Assembly (NCBI GenBank): GCA_015064185.1
Contig: SVSS01000006.1
Span: 1-64,000 of the forward strand
Origin: Oscillospiraceae bacterium
GTDB taxonomy: Bacteria; Bacillota; Clostridia; Oscillospirales; CAG-272
Direction: 5' to 3'
Length of the DNA stretch: 64,000 nucleotides
Shown: positions 34,918 through 43,100 of the stretch, in pieces
Numbering within the stretch: position 1 is the first letter of the stretch
Layout: every line of letters begins with the position of its first letter
Notes under the pieces: model-generated
Told to the model about the DNA's origin: nothing
The model's input: only the letters and a program-made list of their open reading frames with translations
The model's database searches: none
Position numbers and translations under genes: made by a program

Positions 34918-36424
34918 CGGTATTAAAAAAAGCCCTCCCTTGCTGGAAATGCGCGGCATTGGCAAGACCTTTCCGGGGGTGCGCGCACTTCGCGATGTGT
35001 CGCTCACGGTGCGCCAAGGGACCGTGCACGCGCTTATGGGCGAGAACGGTGCGGGAAAATCAACACTTATGAAATGTCTTTTTGGTATTTATGCCGAGGA
35101 TGAGGGCGAGATCCTGCTTGAGGGAAAGCCGGTTCACTTTCACAATCCGCGCGAGGCGCTTGACCACGGTGTTGCTATGGTACACCAGGAGCTTAATCAA
35201 GCACTGAAGCGCAGCGTTATGGATAACATCTGGCTCGGGCGTTATCCCACCAAGCTCGGCATCTTCACGTCGGATAGCGAAATGTATAAAAAGACGCAAC
35301 ACGTGCTGCAAAATTTAGGTCTTTCAATCGATCCCGCGCGCATTATGTCCACCATGTCGGTGGCAGAGCGTCAAATGGCGGAGATCGCGAAAGCGGTATC
35401 CTATGAGGCAAAGATCATTGTGCTAGACGAGCCGACCTCGTCGCTGACCGAGAGTGAGGTTGAGCACCTGTTCCGCATGATAGACATGCTCAAAAAAAGG
35501 GGCTGCGGCATCATCTATATCTCCCACAAAATGGAGGAGATCTTGCGCATTTCCGATGACATCACCGTAATGCGTGACGGCGCCAACGTAGCCACTGCTC
35601 CCGCAGCAGAAATGACAATGGAAAAGATCATTCGCTTTATGGTTGGGCGCGAGCTTTCCAACCGATACCCTCCCAAAGAATCAAAGCCTGGCGAGGTGAT
35701 ATTTGAAGCCAAGGGCATCACGTCACGCTATCAAAGAGTATCAAACGTTTCCCTTTCCGTGCGCCGGGGCGAGATCGTCGGGCTTGCGGGGCTGGCAGGC
35801 GCCGGGCGAAGCGAGTTTTTTGAAAACATTTTCGGCTTGTCGGCGCGCGAAAGCGGCAGCCTTTATCTTGGTAGCCGAGAAATTCAAAACAAGTCTACCA
35901 AAGAGGCAAAGCGAAACGGATTTGCTTTTGTTACCGAGGAGCGGCGCGCAAGCGGTATTTTCGGCATTCTTGATATTACCGAAAATATGACCATCTCCTC
36001 GCTTTCATCCTTCCTTTGGGGTAAAATTTTGATAAATGACCGCAAACGTGCTGCAAAAACCGACGAATTGATTCACCGTCTGTCCGTCAAAACTGCGTCA
36101 CGTAGCACGCAAATTCGAACATTATCAGGCGGCAATCAGCAAAAAGTCATTTTTGGACGTTGGCTCCTCACGGACCCCGAGATCCTGTTGCTTGACGAGC
36201 CGACACGCGGCATTGACGTAGGCGCAAAATATGAGATCTATCAGCTCATCGAGGAGCTCGCCTCGCGCGGTAAGGCTGTTTTGGTCATATCAAGCGAGCT
36301 GCCTGAACTGATCGGCATTTGCCACCGCATCTATGTAATGTCGGGCGGTGAGGTAACGGGCGAGGTAGATGCCGCAACGACCACGCAAGAAGAAATCATG
36401 ACTCTTGCCGCTAAAAACGTATAG
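34907..36424 (+). CDS. mglA: Galactose/methyl-galactoside import ATPase MglA
   Basis: This 505-residue protein has two ABC domains in tandem, as in the CUT2 family. The first has Walker A GENGAGKST and signature SVAERQMAEIAKA. The second has a degenerate Walker A (GLAGAGRSE), signature LSGGNQQKVIFGRWL and Walker B LLLDEPTRGIDVG. It energises sugar import through MglC. It starts within the end of mglB, which implies coupled translation. Confidence 0.93.
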   Translation: MSANGIKKSPPLLEMRGIGKTFPGVRALRDVSLTVRQGTVHALMGENGAGKSTLMKCLFGIYAEDEGEILLEGKPVHFHNPREALDHGVAMVHQELNQALKRSVMDNIWLGRYPTKLGIFTSDSEMYKKTQHVLQNLGLSIDPARIMSTMSVAERQMAEIAKAVSYEAKIIVLDEPTSSLTESEVEHLFRMIDMLKKRGCGIIYISHKMEEILRISDDITVMRDGANVATAPAAEMTMEKIIRFMVGRELSNRYPPKESKPGEVIFEAKGITSRYQRVSNVSLSVRRGEIVGLAGLAGAGRSEFFENIFGLSARESGSLYLGSREIQNKSTKEAKRNGFAFVTEERRASGIFGILDITENMTISSLSSFLWGKILINDRKRAAKTDELIHRLSVKTASRSTQIRTLSGGNQQKVIFGRWLLTDPEILLLDEPTRGIDVGAKYEIYQLIEELASRGKAVLVISSELPELIGICHRIYVMSGGEVTGEVDAATTTQEEIMTLAAKNV

Positions 36425-36436
36425 AGAGGGTTTTTT

Positions 36437-37492
36437 ATGAAGATCAAGTGTATCGAAAAAATCAAAAGCATGGATAAGCACGAACGGCGCGTGTGGGTCT
36501 CTGAGCTTCTTATCAACAATTCTCTTTATATTTTTCTTGTTGCCGCCATCATCCTCATTCAATGTCTAAACCCACGATTTCTTTCCTGGTCGTCTATCAT
36601 CAACATCATTTCCCTTTCTGCCGCCAATTTGCCAATTGCGCTTGGCATTGCAGGCGCCATTATTTTGACAGGTACCGATCTTTCTGCGGGGCGTATCGTA
36701 GGTCTTGTGGCATGTATTTCCGCGGCGCTCTTGCAAACGACGGGGTACGCAGGTAAAATGTTTCCCTCCCTTGCCACGCTTCCCATTCCCCTTGTTTTTT
36801 TGCTTGTCATCGCCATAGGCGCGCTTGCCGGGTTTATCAACGGCTACTGCTCGGCAACCTTTCACCTGCATCCCTTCATTGTTACCCTTTCCACACAGCT
36901 GATCGTTTACGGCGCCTTGCTTCTCTTTTTAATGACGGGCAATAACAACGGTCAATCGATCTCCGGACTTGACCCCTCATACACCAATTTCATCAAAGGC
37001 AGCGTATTTTCGCTTGGCGGCACGCCCATTCCCAACTACGTGTGGTACGTGATCGCCATCACCGCTATCGTGTGGGTGATTTGGAACAAGACCGCCTTTG
37101 GCAAGAATATGTTTGCAGTAGGCTCCAACCCAGAGGCCGCCAACGTATCGGGTGTAAATGTAAAGCGTGTGATCATTTTAGTGTTTACGCTCGCCGGCAT
37201 TCTTTACGGTGTAACGGGCTTTATCGAAGCTGCGCGTATTGGTTCAAACAGTGCGGCAACCGGTCTTAATTACGAGCTTGATGCAATTGCGGCCTGTGTG
37301 ATCGGCGGTGTTTCCTTTGTGGGCGGCACGGGCAAGATCGGCGGCGTGATACTTGGCGTTGTGCTGCTACGCCTGATCTTTGTGGGTCTGACCTTTCTTG
37401 GCATAGATGCCAATATGCAATATATCATCAAGGGACTTATCATTCTCATTGCCTGCGCCATTGACATGCGCAAATATTTAGTTAAAAGATAA
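36437..37492 (+). CDS. mglC: Galactose/methyl-galactoside permease MglC
   Basis: This 351-residue polytopic protein of the CUT2 permease family has about ten helices. Typical segments are GTDLSAGRIVGLVACISAAL, NPEAANVSGVNVKRV and the C-terminal GGVSFVGGTGKIGGVILG. It lies 12 bases after mglA behind GAGAGGG. It completes mglBAC; no regulator gene is adjacent. Confidence 0.93.
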   Translation: MKIKCIEKIKSMDKHERRVWVSELLINNSLYIFLVAAIILIQCLNPRFLSWSSIINIISLSAANLPIALGIAGAIILTGTDLSAGRIVGLVACISAALLQTTGYAGKMFPSLATLPIPLVFLLVIAIGALAGFINGYCSATFHLHPFIVTLSTQLIVYGALLLFLMTGNNNGQSISGLDPSYTNFIKGSVFSLGGTPIPNYVWYVIAITAIVWVIWNKTAFGKNMFAVGSNPEAANVSGVNVKRVIILVFTLAGILYGVTGFIEAARIGSNSAATGLNYELDAIAACVIGGVSFVGGTGKIGGVILGVVLLRLIFVGLTFLGIDANMQYIIKGLIILIACAIDMRKYLVKR

Positions 37493-37498
37493 TAAAAA

Positions 37499-37540
37499 GG
37501 CGGCTATTTCAAGCGCATCACGCGTTTTGGGATAGCCCCT
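37499..37540 (+). terminator. Possible terminator after mglC
   Basis: A GGCTAT/ATAGCC stem with an inner partial stem lies just past the mglC stop. A clean T-run is lacking, so termination may be incomplete. Confidence 0.4.
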
Positions 37541-37641
37541 GTGCTTTTCACCTCACAAAAATATTTTTGCATGCATGCAAAAAAGCAAGCCTCTCAGCGC
37601 AAAAAATCCACCACCTCCTCATTATATTTTTTACTTGTGCA

Positions 37642-37670
37642 TTGCATTTTTAAAAATAATATGTTAAAAT
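37642..37670 (+). promoter_or_regulatory. Sigma-A promoter of nadE
   Basis: TTGCAT (37642-37647) and TAAAAT (37665-37670) are 17 bases apart, 35 bases before the nadE start with its GGGAGG ribosome site. Confidence 0.75.
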
Positions 37671-37705
37671 AAAAATCAAAGTAGTACTTTCAAGGGAGGC
37701 TTACC

Positions 37706-39640
37706 ATGAAGGATATTCTACGCGCGGGCGTTGCCGTGCCGCCACTGCGAGTAGCAGACGTGGCATACAACACCGCCGAGATCACAAAAAAAATCGAGCA
37801 AGCACAGAAGGCAGGCGTCACAATACTGACCTTCCCCGAGCTGTCGCTCACAGGCTACACCTGTGGCGATCTCTTTAACTCGGAGCTATTGCTTGAAAGG
37901 GCGGCACAGGCTCTTTGCCTGCTGGCAAGCGCAGTGCCGGATACCATGCTGGTAGCGGTCGGTGCGCCGCTCCTTGTAAACGGACAGGTCTATAATTGTG
38001 CCGTTATGCTTTCGGGCGGCAAGATCATAGGCGCAGTGCCCAAAACCTTTTTGCCCACCTACGGCGCGGGCGAGGAACGCAGACATTTCTCACCTGCAGC
38101 AGCACTGAATAGAACCGCGCTTGTTACGCTTGGGTGCTTTACCTTCCCTGTGGATGCAGATCTGCTTTTCCGTGCCGCAGACGGCACTGTTGTTGGCGTT
38201 GAGATATGCGAGGACCTTGCAGCCCCTCTGCCCCCTTCTACCTGCCTTGCTTTAGCGGGCGCTGAGATCATTTTAGGGCTTGCCGCTGCGCACGAGGTCG
38301 TTACAGGACGCGAAAAGCGCCGCAATGCGGTCGTTGAGCAGTCGAAACGCACCAAAACCGCTTATTTGTTTGCAGGCGCAGGCAAGGATGAATCTACTGC
38401 CGATCTGATCTTTTCAGGTCACGGCATGATCGCGTTAGCGGGTAAGCTTGAAGCAGAAAACGCCAACGCAATTGACGGTGATTATTTGCTTGTAAGCGAC
38501 CTTGATCTTGGCAAGATCCGCCACGATCGCCGCCATAACCGCACCTTTGGCGAGTGCGCCTCACATTATGGCTTTGCCGGCAGCATGGAGGTCGTTGATC
38601 TCCCACTTTCGCTTGCAACCTCTGACGGCGCGCTCCTTAAGATCAGCCGCCTGCCCTTCGTGCCTGACGATAAGACAACACGCACAAAGCACTGTGCAGA
38701 AATTTTTGAAATGCAAGCATCCGCGCTTGCCCGTCGCCTTACAGTGATTGGCGGCAAGCTGACGATCGGTATTTCCGGCGGACTTGATTCCACGCTCGCA
38801 CTGCTGGTTGCCGTTCATGCCATGGATAAGTTAGGGCTTCCACACACCAACATTACAGCAGTTACAATGCCCTGCTTCGGCACCTCCGACGAAACGCTTG
38901 CAAACGCACTTGAATTAATGGAAAAGCTTGGTGTAACAGCGTTGGAAATTCCGATACGTGATGCGGTTTTGCAGCACTTTAAGGATATTGGGCACGCTCC
39001 CGATGACTTTTCGGTAACATTTGAAAACAGCCAAGCGCGTGAGCGCACCCAGGTTTTGATGGACCTTGCCAACAAGCACGGTGGCATTGTGCTGGGCACG
39101 GGCGACCTATCGGAGATGGCACTCGGCTGGTGCACCTATAACGGTGACCACATGAGCATGTACGGTGTAAACTGTGACGTGCCCAAAACATTGATACGCT
39201 GGATCATTGAAACAGTGATCGACCAAGAGCTTCTGCCCGATGCACGTGACGTGCTGTATCGCATTATCGATACGCCCATTAGCCCTGAGCTGCTGCCGCC
39301 CGACGCGGTGGGAAAGATCGCGCAAAAGACCGAGGATATCGTAGGACCGTACGCCCTGCATGATTTCTTTATCTTTTACACGGCACGTTACGGCTACCGC
39401 CCCACCAAGATCTTTGCCCTTGCCGAAAAGGCATTTGCGGGCGTTTTTGACGGCGAAACCGTTAAGAAATGGCTTACCGTGTTTACCAAAAGATTTTTCA
39501 CGCAGCAGTTCAAGCGCAACTGCGTGCCTGACGGCATAAAAATCGGCTCTGTGGCGCTTTCCCCCCGTGGAGACTGGCATATGCCATCCGATGCCAGCGC
39601 CGCCGCATGGTTGCAGGAAATTGAGGAGATCAAGATATAA
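37706..39640 (+). CDS. nadE: Glutamine-dependent NAD+ synthetase
   Basis: This 644-residue enzyme makes NAD+ from nicotinate adenine dinucleotide, the last step of NAD synthesis. The N-terminal nitrilase-fold glutaminase domain shows the Glu-Lys-Cys triad in FPELSLTGYTC, VPKTFLPTYG and GVEICEDLA. The C-terminal synthetase domain has the P-loop ISGGLDSTLAL near residue 355, plus GTGDLSEMALGWCTY. The length matches the two-domain family. It is monocistronic, with its own promoter and terminator. Confidence 0.96.
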   Translation: MKDILRAGVAVPPLRVADVAYNTAEITKKIEQAQKAGVTILTFPELSLTGYTCGDLFNSELLLERAAQALCLLASAVPDTMLVAVGAPLLVNGQVYNCAVMLSGGKIIGAVPKTFLPTYGAGEERRHFSPAAALNRTALVTLGCFTFPVDADLLFRAADGTVVGVEICEDLAAPLPPSTCLALAGAEIILGLAAAHEVVTGREKRRNAVVEQSKRTKTAYLFAGAGKDESTADLIFSGHGMIALAGKLEAENANAIDGDYLLVSDLDLGKIRHDRRHNRTFGECASHYGFAGSMEVVDLPLSLATSDGALLKISRLPFVPDDKTTRTKHCAEIFEMQASALARRLTVIGGKLTIGISGGLDSTLALLVAVHAMDKLGLPHTNITAVTMPCFGTSDETLANALELMEKLGVTALEIPIRDAVLQHFKDIGHAPDDFSVTFENSQARERTQVLMDLANKHGGIVLGTGDLSEMALGWCTYNGDHMSMYGVNCDVPKTLIRWIIETVIDQELLPDARDVLYRIIDTPISPELLPPDAVGKIAQKTEDIVGPYALHDFFIFYTARYGYRPTKIFALAEKAFAGVFDGETVKKWLTVFTKRFFTQQFKRNCVPDGIKIGSVALSPRGDWHMPSDASAAAWLQEIEEIKI

Positions 39641-39644
39641 AAAC

Positions 39645-39685
39645 ATTCCCCGTGTGATGAAAAATATCACACGGGGAATTCTTTT
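39645..39685 (+). terminator. Terminator of nadE
   Basis: A 14-bp stem (39645-39658 region with 39666-39679) is followed by TCTTTT. Confidence 0.88.
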
Positions 39686-39696
39686 GCTATAGTGCT

Positions 39697-40070
39697 AATC
39701 ACAACCACCCGTCAAACGGGTGGTTTGCACTAGGGCTAAAAGCCCAATAGTACCGGCCGGCGGCTCAAGCTGCTGGCTTTTGCTTTCAAAAGCTGTCTGC
39801 AAAAATGCCTTCTCCTTGAGGAGAAGGTGGCAGCCGAAGGCTGACGGATGAGGTGTAGCGCGAAGCGCGTTTGTGCGGCTCGTTGCAAAACTCGAACACG
39901 CCGCTATGGCGGCTACACCTCACCACCCGCTACGCGGGAGCCTCTCCTCAAGGAGAAGCCTTATGTAACGATACACTCTATACAAAAGGGGTATCACCCA
40001 TTGTTCCCCACCCGCATAGCGGGTGGTTGTCTGTTTCGCGCTGCGTGCGGGGGTGCCTGAAGGCACTAAA
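39697..40070. repeat. 374-bp hairpin-rich interspersed repeat, copy 1
   Basis: This copy matches 50124-50497 in the same orientation, with the same length and only eight substitutions. It begins with CCACCCGTCAAACGGGTGG and GGGCTAAAAGCCC, hairpins like those at the ends of IS200/IS605-family elements. A series of further short hairpins follows, including CCTTCTCC/GGAGAAGG, CGCGAAGCGCG, CCCGCTACGCGGG and GTGCCTGAAGGCAC. No transposase is encoded. It is most likely a non-autonomous, palindrome-associated element. Confidence 0.88.
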
Positions 40071-40075
40071 CACAA

Positions 40076-40109
40076 AAAGAACCCGACTGCAGTTGCAGTC
40101 GGGTTCTTT
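40076..40109 (-). terminator. Terminator of the beta-helix surface protein gene
   Basis: A perfect 15-bp stem (40076-40090 with 40095-40109) carries AAAG/CTTT ends and lies downstream of the minus-strand gene ending at 40174. It may act in both directions. Confidence 0.85.
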
Positions 40110-40114
40110 GTTTG

Positions 40115-40140
40115 CCGCAAGGAGGCATGCCTCCTTGCGG
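40115..40140. repeat. Perfect 26-bp palindrome
   Basis: Positions 40115-40127 and 40128-40140 are exact reverse complements with no loop, next to the terminator and repeat copy 1. It could extrude as a cruciform or form part of the 3' RNA structure. Confidence 0.8.
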
Positions 40141-40173
40141 ATCATTTGAAGAATTTAAGCTTTTGCTTATCGC

Positions 40174-43100
40174 TTACCACTGGGGTACGCGGTCAGCCTC
40201 TGCCAGATACTTCTTTACGCTATGCTGGAAAGGAGTACTGTAACGGCTGAAGCTATTGCTCTTCATAATGGATGCGTAGCAGTATACGTGCAAGCCATTA
40301 TCAAGTGCAGTAGGCTGCAAGTCGTCGCAAAGCGCAGTCTTAACAGCAGTGCGCATGTTGTTGGTTACACCTGCGGACAAGTGCGAAGCGTAATAGTAAG
40401 TTACGGTGCCATCCTCAGCAGTAACCTTTGCGTATGCAATACCCGTGATATCAAGGGTGTGGTTTGCATCCTTGATGTTAACCAGAGATGCGGTGATGGT
40501 AAGAGAACCGTCCTCTGCAGTTGCAAGGCCGTTTACTGCGTCAACCATTGCGTATACCGAGCTCTCGCTCACGTTGTTTTCAGTAGCATATGCCTTAAGC
40601 TCTGTCAAGAAGTCGGTGCCGTCCTGCCAGCCGTCAGGCAAGTACTTGGTCGGGAAGATCAGCGTGCCGTAGCTTACGGTACCGAGCGTTGCAAGATGTG
40701 TAGCAACCTCTGCGGAAACGGAAGCCGTGAAGGTAAGACCCTCAGCGCCCATAACGGGGCGAAGTGCGGGAACGTTTTGAACTACGGGTGCGTTCTGGTT
40801 GTAGTAAGCAACACATACGTAGTACTCTTTCTCGTTGTAGGTAGCCTTGGTCTGCGTGAACGGAACGGACTTGCTGTTGTCATCGTTATCATAGTAGAAG
40901 TTTGTCTTCTGCTCTGCCGTGTAGATCTTGAAGGGACCTGCAAACTCAACGACGCCGTAAGGAGCAAACTTGATAAAGGTCTGATTGTTGCCGGTACGCT
41001 CATCCACAAATGTACCGCCCTGGATCGAAACCTTAGAGTGCTTCTTGCTTACAGCATAGATGATGCCGTCGTCTGCCTTGTTACCGGACTTCTCAGCAAG
41101 GATAAACTCACCGCCCTTGATCACAAGGGGCTCGGTATTCTCTTCGAGGTAGAACATACGGGGAGCGGTGGTGGTAAAGGTACCGCCCTCAATGGTGAAC
41201 TTCATTGCAGACGCAGCAGTGAAGAATGCAAGTCTTACTTCCTTAGAGCTGAAGTTGCCGCCCTTGATCACCATCTCGATCTTATCATCAAGAGAACCAA
41301 TATGGAACAGCGTGGAGCTATCCTCTGCGTTAAACGTACCGCCGTTGATCACGTATTTGCCCTGAAGGAAGGGCTCTTCGGTCTGTGCTTTATCAGCTGC
41401 GAAATAGAACATATTCGCAATGTAGATACCGGTGTAAGTGCCGCCGTTGATGGTTACAGTGCCGTCAAAGGTGCCTTCAACACGGAACATCTGGTAAGAA
41501 GCCTGTGCCACTACGCCTTCCTCAAAGGTAAAGGTACCTTCAGAGAGCATAAACAATGCGCACTGATCGGCAGGAAGCAGCTTAAAGGTGCCTGCCTTGA
41601 AATTGCCAACTAGCTCGCCACTCTCAAACAAGAGGCCCTTGGGCGTCTTGTTGGAGGGAGAACCGCCGGACATGTCGGCGCCAACGCCGTCGTTAAGTCC
41701 TTCGAATACAGGACCCGTGCCGCCCTCAAGCTTATCAAACGTAACGGTGTGTGGACCCTTTACATAAACCCAAGTCAAGCCCTTACTGAAGTTACCGCCC
41801 TTAATGTTAAGCTGTGCGTTTGCACTTGCGTTCACAAGAACGATAGCCGTGGTATAGAGGTTACCTCTGAAGGTACCGCCATTGATGTTGAAGATCGAGC
41901 CGTCGCCCTTGGAGTGGATCATGTAGGAGCTATCTATAGAAAATGCATTAGAGGAGAAGCTGCCGTCGTTGATGGTAAGAGTGCCGGATTTTGTGAAGTA
42001 AATAATACGCGCTGCCTTAAAGGTACCGTTGTTGATGGTGATGGTAGTTCCTGCCTTGGAAGCGTAGAACAATGCGGAATTATTTTCAACCTTACCGTCC
42101 TTATCAACGGCAGAGCCCTTATTAATGGTAAAGGTACCACCGTCTACTACAACCTCAGCACGATCAGCAAGTCTAAATCCAACAAAGCCTGTAATATCGT
42201 TGCCGGTAAAGCTACCGTTCTTGATCGTGATCTTGGAATCCTCAGCGTCATTGTAAATAAATGCAACACCGTTGGTCACATTAAATCTGGGAGCCTGTCT
42301 TGCATCGGTGGGATTGCCGATCACAACGGTAGAAGCAACCTTGCCACCAAGGTAAAGCACGCCGCCGCCGACAGAGTTAAAGGTACCGCCGGTAATGGTG
42401 ACAGTAGCACCACCGTCCACAATATTGAACAAATAATCACTACCGTAGTTCCAGGTACCGCCGTTTACGGTAATGTTGACCTTACCCTTGATCTTAAACG
42501 TGGGAACCGTGCCCTCAAGAGTAAGCGTACCGTTCGCAACGTATTTATCAAGTAAGATCTTTACATCGGCCTCGCTTGCAAACGTAAGATCCGTTGCTTC
42601 CGTGCCGGTAAAGGTCAAGCCAACCTTAGCATAGCCGGCAACGGTGATGTTTGCGTTAGTGAGCAGCGTGCTTGTGGTAGCAGCATCCATGGAGGTATTA
42701 AAGATGTAGGCATTATCCGTTACCGTAAAGGTAGGATTGCCTGCGGATCCCTCCTGGTCAAGCAGAATTGCAAGGTTGTTTGCGGTAAGTGTGCCGTCAA
42801 AGTCGAACAGGATGGCATCCTTGCCCTTTGCGGTAAAGTTACCGCCAATGACCTTGATCTCACTGTCCGCTGTCGCATAGAAGAGAGAGCCGGTATAGAT
42901 GCCGCCTGCCACGCGAAGCACACCGCTCTTAACATAGAGCATGTGGTATTCGTTTTTGCCTGCAGTATAAGTACCCACATAGAGTACAACGGTTGCACCG
43001 CCGTCAACGTTGATATAAGCGCTGCCCGCGGTCTTGTTGGTATCCTTAAATACGGGGTTCTTTTCAGCATCCGCATTTGCTTTTACTTCAACTGTGCCTG

